DNA from: DATAQC01 sp038232455
Lineage (GTDB): Bacteria; Actinomycetota; Acidimicrobiia; Acidimicrobiales; AC-14
Length of the DNA stretch: 7,521 nt
Assembly: GCA_038232455.1 (NCBI GenBank)
Contig: JBBSHU010000129.1
Location: 1 to 7,521 of the forward strand
Direction: 5' to 3'
Shown: in pieces, positions 1 through 5,307 of the stretch
Position numbering within the stretch: the first letter of the stretch is position 1
How the letters are laid out: each line of letters starts with the position of its first letter
Notes under the pieces: model-generated
Database searches by the model: none
What the model saw: the letters and a program-made list of their open reading frames with translations, nothing else
What the model was told of the DNA's origin: nothing
Position numbers and translations under genes: made by a program

Positions 1-2
1 AG

Positions 3-141
3 GAAGCCAAGCGGGCCAACGTTCTGGGCGACATCGTGCCCTTCAGATCATGGGCGCATTCAGCCGCTCGTGGAGTGGCTCTCGACGGCCTCGGGTGCCC
101 GAACCGCCCTCTCTCAGGAGCCCCACAGGCGAGCCACCTAG
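3..141 (+). pseudogene. Broken 3' end of an unidentified gene
   Basis: No family is recognised. From base 3 the third frame reads like a protein for about 14 codons (EAKRANVLGDIVPF). The protein-like reading then continues in frame 1 (GRIQPLVEWLSTASG) to a TAG at 139-141. Joining the two needs one frame change near bases 44-52. The composition of both parts, with mostly G or C third positions and a balanced mix of residues, is better than that of the other frames here. It could be the tail of a gene carried by the same mobile element as the integrase remnant to its right. The call rests on composition only, and chance open frames are common at this GC content. Confidence 0.25.
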
Positions 142-351
142 GGTGACGACTGGTCCCTGCCCTGCTCCGTGCCCCGTCCGCCGCGGGCTCGCGTGTAGCG
201 GAGGTGGGGGCCGCCACGACGGGGCATCCCCTTGGCGAAGGGGGCGCGAACCGGGCTCGGCCGTACCTCCCGGGGGGCGCAGGCGGGTTCAGGCGATGCG
301 GCACCACCTGGCCCACCTTCGGCCCCGGCCTACGGAGCCTTCTCGACCGGG
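142..351. other. Stretch with no recognisable gene
   Basis: No frame here gives a convincing protein; the open frames are rich in Arg, Pro and Gly, as expected from non-coding GC-rich DNA. One perfect short hairpin is present at 228-243 (CCCCTT, loop GGCG, AAGGGG), but no T run follows on either strand. The stretch lies between the ends of two converging gene fragments, so it may be leftover spacer of a decayed mobile element. Confidence 0.4.
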
Positions 352-383
352 TGACGTTGACGCCCCAAAGGAGGCGAACGTCA
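352..383 (-). terminator. Strong hairpin at the stop of the minus-strand fragment
   Basis: TGACGTT at 352-358 pairs perfectly with AACGTCA at 377-383. Inside it CGCC (361-364) pairs with GGCG (373-376), leaving a two-base GA bulge and an eight-base loop. The TGA stop of the minus-strand fragment (381-383) is part of the outer arm, so the hairpin sits exactly where a transcription terminator for that fragment would lie. No T run follows, which is common for actinobacterial terminators. The structure is seen directly; its role is inferred. Confidence 0.45.
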
Positions 384-546
384 GGCGGGCAGCCCCACCG
401 GCTCGGGAGCCTCGTAGCCGGCCTGGAAGAACGCTCCGCCGACCATGAAGCCGATCGGGTGCAGCGGCCGATGGGGTGAGGTTTCCGGCACCGGCGGGGC
501 CTTCGGGGCCTCGGCATCGGCGCGCAGGGCGGCGGCGTACCGCTCG
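381..546 (-). pseudogene. C-terminal fragment of an unidentified minus-strand gene
   Basis: The minus frame ending at the TGA 381-383 reads as a plausible protein tail (PIGFMVGGAFFQAGYEAP, then a short Pro/Leu-rich end) with almost all third positions G or C. The formal open frame runs from an ATG at 575, but its first part lies antisense to the integrase remnant, so the real gene was probably cut off near 546. No family is recognised. Support comes from residue composition and from the strong hairpin at its stop. Caution: its third positions coincide with those of plus frame 1, so base composition alone cannot decide the strand. Confidence 0.3.
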
Positions 547-898
547 GGAGCGGGTCGGGACGACCTCATCTTCACGGGCCGCGTGGCGGGACACTGCGGC
601 GGTCCTTCGCCGAGCGGGTCTTCAACCCAGCGGTCACTCGTGCCGGCCTTCCCGAAAACTCACCTTTCACGGGTTGCGTCACGTAGCCACGAGCTTCATG
701 GTGGCCGACGGCGAGCACCCCCGGGTCATTCAGCACCGTCTCGGCCACGCCACGTCGAGACTGTCGATGGAGCTGTACGCCCACGTCCCGGAGGCCACCG
801 ACCGAGCCGTTGCGAGCCACCTCGACGCGCGGTTTTCCGCCCAGAGTGGCACGGGTGTGGCACGGGCGGCCACGGCGGGCCCTGCCGACACTGAGTAA
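547..898 (+). pseudogene. Tyrosine integrase (phage integrase family), truncated and frameshifted
   Basis: This is the C-terminal catalytic part of a site-specific tyrosine recombinase. The reading starts in frame 1 (GAGRDDLIFTG). It passes to the third frame (PRGGTLRRSFAERVFNPAV, continuing to GLPEN) and then to frame 2 (LTFHGLRHVATSFMVADG) up to the TAA at 896-898. Restoring one base near 577-580 and one near 655-659 gives one smooth integrase sequence, so there are two single-base losses. The HxLRH box, the LGH histidine and the nucleophile tyrosine (ELYAHV) are all present. The first catalytic arginine, the DNA-binding core and the N-terminal arm-binding domain are missing. It points at, and stops 14 bases from, the 3' end of tRNA-Ala. 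That is the usual place of an integrase at one end of a tRNA-integrated element. It cannot make an active enzyme as written. Confidence 0.88.
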
Positions 899-912
899 CC
901 GCAAGTCAGCGG

Positions 913-940
913 TGGTGGAGGTGACCGGACTCGAACCGGC
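913..940 (-). other. Possible attachment-site half at the 3' end of tRNA-Ala
   Basis: The T arm, acceptor 3' strand and encoded CCA of tRNA-Ala face the integrase remnant. tRNA 3' ends are the usual core sites for tyrosine integrases, and a remnant integrase directly alongside suggests that this segment is one att half. No second copy of it is visible to the left within the window, so the other boundary, if it survives, lies before base 1. Confidence 0.35.
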
Positions 941-988
941 GACTTCTACGTTGCGAACGTAGCGCTCTACCAGCTGAGCTACACCCCC
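913..988 (-). tRNA. tRNA-Ala, anticodon CGC, CCA encoded
   Basis: A full 76-base cloverleaf can be drawn on the minus strand. The acceptor is GGGGGTG with CACCTCC and the D stem is GCTC/GAGC. The anticodon stem is CTACG/CGTAG with the loop TTCGCAA, giving anticodon CGC for codon GCG. The T arm is GCCGG, TTCGAGT, CCGGT. The discriminator is A73 and CCA follows in the DNA (915-913). Position 3 is G and position 70 is U, the G3-U70 wobble pair that marks alanine tRNAs. Its 5' end overlaps the last ten bases of the translin-family gene on the same strand, so the two are probably cotranscribed. Its 3' end faces the integrase remnant. Confidence 0.97.
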
Positions 989-1665
989 GATGGATCGCCC
1001 GAGGATACTCCTCCGCCTGCCCCCGGAATGTGGCTCGACGGGAGGCGGGCCTCGATGGCGGCCTGGAGACGGGCCTGCAACAGCGTGGTGGTGAGGTCGC
1101 CCCGGGTGCGTTCGAGCACGGCCCGCAGGGCGTCGGTGGTACGGCGCAGGCCGCCGGTGATGGCATCGGGGAAATCGATGGTGACCAGGGTGTCGTACAC
1201 GTCGTTCATCACGCCGAGCAGGACCTCACCCCGGGGCAGGTCGCCGTCGCGCAGCCGGTCGAGAAGGTGTCGACGCAGCTCGCTGGCCGCCTCGGCCAGG
1301 CCGTTCAACCACGCTGCGGCTGACACTCCCAGGTCGCGGTGCGAGGGCAGGACACCATCGGTGACCAGGGCGGCGGTGATTCGGGCCTCGGCGTACTCCT
1401 TCTCGGCGTCGTGGAGGGGCCCGGCGGCGGCCAGGACCGGGTACGGCTCGAGGGCCTCGTGGGCCTGGGTCAGTGCCGTTGCTGCTTCGTCCCCCAGCGC
1501 TGCGGCCACGTCGGTCTCACGTCGGTGGGTGGCCCGGATGGCGTTGCCGCAGGCCCGGATGGTGCGCCGGCAGGCGGCCAGGGCCGTCTCGCGTGCTCGG
1601 TGGGCGGCGTCGAACTCGGCCCGCACCGCCTCTTCGAGGCCGTGCAACTCCTGGCGGCGCGTCAT
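979..1665 (-). CDS. Translin-family protein (COG2178-like)
   Basis: A 228-residue, mostly helical protein without membrane segments. Residues about 91-195 match the translin/TRAX pattern. They include an acidic helix (YAEARITAAL), then WLNGLAEAASELRR, which mirrors the YLSGVL...ASELSR stretch of translin, then a GD turn (141-142). Next comes DFPDAITGGLRRTTDALR (164-181), which mirrors the translin ND-LR-DG segment, and finally RTRGDLT (186-192). Family members are RNA- or DNA-binding, and several are endoribonucleases that form ring- or barrel-like oligomers. Archaeal and bacterial members have often been mislabelled as haloacid dehalogenases. The start is the ATG at 1665, 49 bases after glpR; no clear ribosome site precedes it, and a GTG at codon 14 is an alternative. 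The stop TAG (979-981) lies inside tRNA-Ala. The first 60 residues and the Gly/Ser-rich tail resemble nothing I know. The family call is firm; the cellular role in bacteria is not established. Confidence 0.78.
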   Translation of the reverse strand: MTRRQELHGLEEAVRAEFDAAHRARETALAACRRTIRACGNAIRATHRRETDVAAALGDEAATALTQAHEALEPYPVLAAAGPLHDAEKEYAEARITAALVTDGVLPSHRDLGVSAAAWLNGLAEAASELRRHLLDRLRDGDLPRGEVLLGVMNDVYDTLVTIDFPDAITGGLRRTTDALRAVLERTRGDLTTTLLQARLQAAIEARLPSSHIPGAGGGVSSGDPSGV

Positions 1666-1714
1666 CAGGACGACGACGAGCTAGACCCGCCCACCGGGAT
1701 CGGAAGCGGTCGGA

Positions 1715-2347
1715 CTAGTTGGCCGAACGGCGCGCCAGCGCCGGCTCAATGCCGGCCGAACGGTACATCGCCGCGTTCGGCCTGGCCGGGCGGCGGTACA
1801 TCGCCGGCTCCGCCTGAGGTCCGGGGAGGAAGCGGACCTTCATGTCCTGCTCGGCCTTGGCACCCCGCTGGCGGACCAGCAGGGCTACATAGGAGGCCAG
1901 GAGCACGTCGGTGGTCAGCTGCACGTAGAGCAGGGAGCGCAGGCCGAGGGCCAGGCTCAGTACCAGGGTCACACCCGCGGAAGCCAGGAGGACGACGAAC
2001 ACATCGCGGCGTCGGCGCAGGGTCCGGGCCCGCGACGTGGGCAGTCCGGCGGCGACGAGGGCCCGGGAGGCGACGGGGCTTGCTGCCTGCGAGCGGGCCG
2101 CGGCCATCGAACGCCGTGCGGCCAGGGACGTGACCGGGGCACCGGCTCCGGCGGCGTAGGCGTGGGTTCGGGGCCGGTCGGGCACCAGGCTGCGGGCCGC
2201 GTGGGGGTGGGTCCGGCGCAGAACCGTCAACTGCCGGCGGAAGGCGCTGATCGACTCGGCCGGACGTCCCTCGGTGCGGCGCCGGACCAGGGGCGGGACG
2301 AGCACGACGAGCCAGATGAGGCCAAGCACCACCAAAACCAACGTCAT
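1715..2347 (-). CDS. glpR: GlpR-like membrane receptor of gephyrin-like molybdotransferase Glp
   Basis: A 210-residue membrane protein. It opens with a transmembrane helix (about 3-21) ending in VLVPPLV and RRR, the hallmark start of actinobacterial GlpR proteins. A basic, Ala-rich cytoplasmic stretch follows (22-114), then two more hydrophobic segments (about 115-136 and 139-158) and a hydrophilic tail (159-210). In Corynebacterium glutamicum GlpR recruits the MoeA-like protein Glp to the division site; its Mycobacterium tuberculosis counterpart lies near galU and moeA1. Here galU and glp lie upstream on the same strand, with moaA and moaC between, which supports the call. The ATG at 2347 is preceded by AAGGAG three bases away, closer than usual, so the TTG at codon 3 may compete. 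The tail carries two AMYR motifs 11 residues apart. The protein is poorly conserved outside helix 1, so recognition rests on that segment, topology and context. Confidence 0.75.
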   Translation of the reverse strand: MTLVLVVLGLIWLVVLVPPLVRRRTEGRPAESISAFRRQLTVLRRTHPHAARSLVPDRPRTHAYAAGAGAPVTSLAARRSMAAARSQAASPVASRALVAAGLPTSRARTLRRRRDVFVVLLASAGVTLVLSLALGLRSLLYVQLTTDVLLASYVALLVRQRGAKAEQDMKVRFLPGPQAEPAMYRRPARPNAAMYRSAGIEPALARRSAN

Positions 2348-2353
2348 ACGCTC
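2348..2353 (-). promoter_or_regulatory. Ribosome-binding site of glpR, unusually close to ATG
   Basis: The minus strand reads CAAGGAGCGT just before ATG, leaving only three bases between GGAG and the start codon. This is the clearest Shine-Dalgarno match in the window, but its spacing fits a start at TTG codon 3 better than the ATG. Confidence 0.4.
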
Positions 2354-2457
2354 CTTGACCTGCCTTTACTGTCGGGGACCGTAGTGGACCGGGTGGCGCG
2401 GATCGTGGATGCTGACGAAGAAGTGAAGGACGGCCGCCCCTCCCTTCCTACCAGCCG

Positions 2458-2487
2458 ATAATCACTGAGGCAAAACGGCCCAGTCAG
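2458..2487 (-). promoter_or_regulatory. Possible sigma-70-type promoter of glpR
   Basis: On the minus strand CTGACT (2487-2482) and GATTAT (2463-2458) are separated by 18 bases, each matching four of six consensus positions. It lies in the only sizeable spacer of the gene cluster (2348-2495), about 110 bases ahead of glpR, and would let glpR be transcribed apart from the moa genes. The AT-rich patch stands out against very GC-rich surroundings. No start-site data are available. Confidence 0.3.
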
Positions 2488-2495
2488 GGACGCTT

Positions 2496-2981
2496 TCAGG
2501 TGCTGTCGCCCCGGCGGTAGGTGCCGGAGCGCCCGCCGGTCTTCTCCCAGAGCGTGAGCTCGCCCACCACCATCGAGCGATCGACCGATTTGCACATGTC
2601 GTAGACGGTGAGGGCGGCGACGGCGCAGGCGGTCATCGCCTCCATCTCCACGCCGGTGCGGTCGACCGTGTCGACCTGGACCTCGACCTCCACGTGGTCG
2701 TCGCCCACGGTGAAGTTCACGTAGACACCGCCCACCAGGAGCGGGTGGCAGAGGGGGATGAGGTTGGGGGTGACCTTGGCCGCCTGGATCCCCGCCACCC
2801 TGGCCACGGCCAGCACGTCGCCCTTGGCGATGGCGTTGCTGGCGATCTTCGACGTGGTGTCGGGCTGCATCATGATCTTGCACTTGACCAACGCCCGCCG
2901 GTGGGTGGCCTCTTTGGGCGTGACGTCGACCATCCGGGCACGCCCGAGCGGGTCGATATGGGTGAGACCCCTGTCGGACAC
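2496..2981 (-). CDS. moaC: Cyclic pyranopterin monophosphate synthase MoaC
   Basis: With MoaA this enzyme makes cyclic pyranopterin monophosphate, the first stable intermediate of molybdenum cofactor synthesis. The 161-residue length from a GTG at 2981 fits the family (about 160). The frame stays open further upstream, but that part runs into moaA and is not MoaC-like; the standard start region (SDRGLTHID, then RARMVDVTPKEATHR) begins here. Family landmarks are KGDVLAVARVAGIQAAK (53-69), the LIPLCHPL box (74-81), GVEMEAMTACAVAALTVYDM (110-129) and CKSVDR (130-135). The lysines aligned with the catalytic pair are K69 and K131. One deviation is V70-T71 after K69, where R-T is more common. It follows moaA by 35 bases in the same transcript direction. 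There is no strong ribosome site, so translational coupling is likely. Confidence 0.96.
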   Translation of the reverse strand: MSDRGLTHIDPLGRARMVDVTPKEATHRRALVKCKIMMQPDTTSKIASNAIAKGDVLAVARVAGIQAAKVTPNLIPLCHPLLVGGVYVNFTVGDDHVEVEVQVDTVDRTGVEMEAMTACAVAALTVYDMCKSVDRSMVVGELTLWEKTGGRSGTYRRGDST

Positions 2982-3016
2982 GGGGCGAAGTGTATGCGAA
3001 GCCGGGTCGGCCGGCC

Positions 3017-4033
3017 TCAGCCGCCTATTTGGCTCATGCTGCGGGCGGGGCGGCGGAAGTGCACCTGGCCGATCGAATGACCGGCCCACTTGCGGCCCAC
3101 ATCGGCGGCAATGGCGTCGGCCACGTCGTCGTCGCCGCCCCCCCCTCGCATCACCGCCCGCAGGTCGGTCTCCTCCACGGCGAACAGGCAGTTGCGGAAC
3201 ATGCCCTCGGCGGTGAGACGCACCCGGTCGCAGGTACCGCAGAAGTTCTGGGTGACGCTGCCGATCACGCCGATCTCGCCCCGGCCGTCGAGGTAGCGGA
3301 AGCGCTCGGCGGGTTGCGAGCCATGGTCGCCAACGGCCTCGAGCGGGAACACGGCATCGATGGTGGACACCACGTCGCGGGCGGGAACGACCCGGTCGGC
3401 GACCCAGGCCTGATCGGCGTCGAGGGGCATGAACTCGATGAAGCGAACGGTGACCCCCCGCTCCCTGCCGAAGGCGGCGAAGTCGACCACCTCGTCGTCG
3501 TTGACGCCTCGCTCGAGCACGCAGTTGACCTTCACGGGCGAAAAGCCTGCGGCGACGGCGGCGTCGATGCCAGACAGCACCTGATCGAGGGCGTCGCGGC
3601 GGGTGATGGCTTCGAAGCGGTCGCGTCGCAGCGAGTCACAGGAGATGTTGACCCGGCCCAGGCCGGCGCCGCGCAGCGCTTCGGCCAGCAGGGGGAAGGC
3701 CGTCCCGTTGGTGGTGAGCGCGAGGTCGAGGGGGTCGCCCGAGCGAGGAGAAAGCTCGGCGAGCATGGCCACGAGCCGGGGCAGGTGGGCCCGCACCGTG
3801 GGTTCGCCGCCGGTGAGGCGGATGTTGGAGAACCCGAAGCGCTCGACGCACACCCGGGCCACCCGGGTGATCTCTTCGAACGTGAGCAGCTCCGACCGGG
3901 GCAGCCAGTCGAGGCCCTCGGCGGGCATGCAGTACCGGCAGCGCAGGTTGCACCGGTCGGTGACCGAGATCCGCAGGTCGCCCACGCGCCGCCCGAAGGG
4001 GTCGACGAGAGGCTCGGGGAGAAGGAGTTCCAC
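3017..4033 (-). CDS. moaA: GTP 3',8-cyclase MoaA (radical SAM)
   Basis: Catalyses the radical rearrangement of GTP to 3',8-cyclo-7,8-dihydro-GTP, which MoaC then converts. The protein has 338 residues from the GTG at 4033. A GTG at 4042 is equally possible (341 residues), and the longer open frame into glp is not MoaA-like. The radical SAM cluster motif is C28, C32, C35 (DRCNLRCRYCMP). FSNIRLTGGEPTVR and LALTTNGT follow in order. The second 4Fe-4S cluster, which binds GTP, has C265, C268 and C282 (FCGTCDRVRLTAEGMFRNC), with the family's 3 and 14 residue spacing. The protein ends in the essential Gly-Gly (SMSQIGG). It lies 46 bases after glp and 35 before moaC. A run of eight identical bases (3138-3145) encodes part of an RGGGGDDD stretch. 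Confidence 0.97.
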   Translation of the reverse strand: MELLLPEPLVDPFGRRVGDLRISVTDRCNLRCRYCMPAEGLDWLPRSELLTFEEITRVARVCVERFGFSNIRLTGGEPTVRAHLPRLVAMLAELSPRSGDPLDLALTTNGTAFPLLAEALRGAGLGRVNISCDSLRRDRFEAITRRDALDQVLSGIDAAVAAGFSPVKVNCVLERGVNDDEVVDFAAFGRERGVTVRFIEFMPLDADQAWVADRVVPARDVVSTIDAVFPLEAVGDHGSQPAERFRYLDGRGEIGVIGSVTQNFCGTCDRVRLTAEGMFRNCLFAVEETDLRAVMRGGGGDDDVADAIAADVGRKWAGHSIGQVHFRRPARSMSQIGG

Positions 4034-4079
4034 CCTGTCCACGCTACGCCGGTGTGAAGTCCTGCGATGAGCGCCGGTG

Positions 4080-5279
4080 TTACAGGAGCATGACTTCCAG
4101 AATGGCCCCGGCCTCGACCCCCTGGCCGTCGGGAAGCAGGGCCAGGGCGTTGGCCCGGGCCATGGCCGACAACACGTGGGAGCCCTGCGGGCCCGACGAG
4201 CGCACGTGCCAGCGCCCGTCGTCGCCGGTGTCGGCCACCACCCGGACGAGATGCAGTTTCCCGTCGGGTTGCCGACCGATGGCCTCGTCGGCCATGGCCG
4301 TGACCCGGGGGCGGTCGAGCACGGCATGACCCATCATCTGGCGCAGGGCGGGTCGGGCGAACAGCTCGAACGACACCGACGACGACACCGGGTTCCCGGG
4401 GAGGCCGAACACCGGCGTGTGGCCGACCACCCCGAAGGCCAGTGGTTTGGCCGGACGGACGGCGACCTGCCACCACTGCATGCGGCCGAGGCGGTCGAGC
4501 GCGGTCTTGACGTAGTCGAAGTCGCCGACGCTGACCCCGCCGCTGGTGACCAGTGCGTCGCAGGTGGCGGCGCCCCGGGTCACGGCCTCGACCAGCGTGT
4601 CCTCGTCGTCGGCCACCACGCCCAGGTCGACGGGCTGGCACCCGGCCTGGGTGAGGAGGGCCAGCAGGGTGGGCCGGTTGGAGTCGCGGATCTGACCGGG
4701 CTGAAGGCGTCCACCGCCGGCCACCAGCTCATCGCCGGTGGACAGCACTCCCACCCGCGCCGGGGGCACCACCACCACCGTCTCGCGCCCCAAACTGGCC
4801 AGCACGCCGACATGGCCGGGCGTCAACACGGTGCCGGAGGCGAACACCTCCTGGCCCCTGCGGAGGTCTTCACCCGGCCCTCTCACATGGTCACCCGGGG
4901 TCGCAGTCGCCTCGATCACCACGGCGGTGCCGTCGTCGACCGAGCGGGTCCGCTCCACCATCACCACGGCATCGGCACCCCGAGGCATCGGCGCTCCCGT
5001 CATGATGCGCACCGCCTGGCCCTGGCCGACGTCGATGTCGGGGGCGGCGCCGGCCGCGAGCGTGGCCACCACGACCAGGCGCGCGGGAGCGCCCTCGGTG
5101 TCGGCCGCCCGGACCGCGTAACCGTCCATGGCCGTGTTGGCGAACGGAGGAACGTCCTCGTCGGCCACGACGGCTTCGGCCATGACACACCCGAGAGCAT
5201 CTTGCAGGGCCAGCGAACACGGGGTCAGCCGAAGGCAGGCTTCGAGAATCTGCCGGCGGGCGTCGTCGACGGAGATCAC
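4080..5279 (-). CDS. glp: Gephyrin-like molybdotransferase Glp / MoeA
   Basis: A MoeA-family enzyme (399 residues from the GTG at 5279) that inserts molybdate into adenylylated molybdopterin. In corynebacteria the galU-linked paralogue, Glp, also binds FtsZ and the membrane protein GlpR. Motifs in order are PPFANTAMDGYAVRAAD (44-60), IMTGAPMPRGADAVVMVE (92-109), GPGEDLRRG (134-142), VLSTGDEL (178-185), GQIRDSNRP (195-203), TSGGVSVGDFDYVK (245-258), RPAKPLAFG and FGLPGNPVSSSVSFELFARP. VRPAKP stands where M-K-P-G-K-P is usual. The catalytic region appears intact, so a true molybdotransferase role is possible. It starts 28 bases after galU with only a weak ribosome site; the open frame continues upstream into galU, but the MoeA N-terminus (VISVDDARRQIL) begins here. 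The name glp rather than moeA is chosen from the galU and glpR context. Confidence 0.93.
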   Translation of the reverse strand: MISVDDARRQILEACLRLTPCSLALQDALGCVMAEAVVADEDVPPFANTAMDGYAVRAADTEGAPARLVVVATLAAGAAPDIDVGQGQAVRIMTGAPMPRGADAVVMVERTRSVDDGTAVVIEATATPGDHVRGPGEDLRRGQEVFASGTVLTPGHVGVLASLGRETVVVVPPARVGVLSTGDELVAGGGRLQPGQIRDSNRPTLLALLTQAGCQPVDLGVVADDEDTLVEAVTRGAATCDALVTSGGVSVGDFDYVKTALDRLGRMQWWQVAVRPAKPLAFGVVGHTPVFGLPGNPVSSSVSFELFARPALRQMMGHAVLDRPRVTAMADEAIGRQPDGKLHLVRVVADTGDDGRWHVRSSGPQGSHVLSAMARANALALLPDGQGVEAGAILEVMLL

Positions 5280-5307
5280 GTGTTGCCGCTCGGGTTCGGT
5301 ATTGCGC

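Noticed and set aside
228..243. Perfect hairpin with a GGCG loop
   Set aside because: It is not next to any supported gene end and has no T run; short GC-rich hairpins are expected by chance here.
1..912. Second copy of the tRNA-Ala 3' end (other att half)
   Set aside because: No stretch similar to the T arm and acceptor was found by eye to the left of the tRNA; the other boundary, if any, is outside the window.
898..913. Five-base-pair hairpin between the integrase stop and the tRNA
   Set aside because: The stem is short, includes the last CCA base and has no T run, so it is not strong enough to call a terminator.
1339..2133. Plus-strand open frame of 264 codons
   Set aside because: It crosses the antisense of two different genes and their spacer; Pro/Gly/Arg-rich and without motifs.
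2990..4057. Long plus-strand open frame of 355 codons
   Set aside because: It is antisense to moaA, whose cluster cysteines and C-terminal Gly-Gly are all in place. Its composition (rich in His, Gly, Val, Glu) is the usual mirror of a high-GC gene.
4034..4079. Possible molybdenum-cofactor riboswitch ahead of moaA
   Set aside because: The gap to glp is only about 46 bases, too short for that element. Only a nine-base direct repeat (4047-4055 and 4072-4080) is present.
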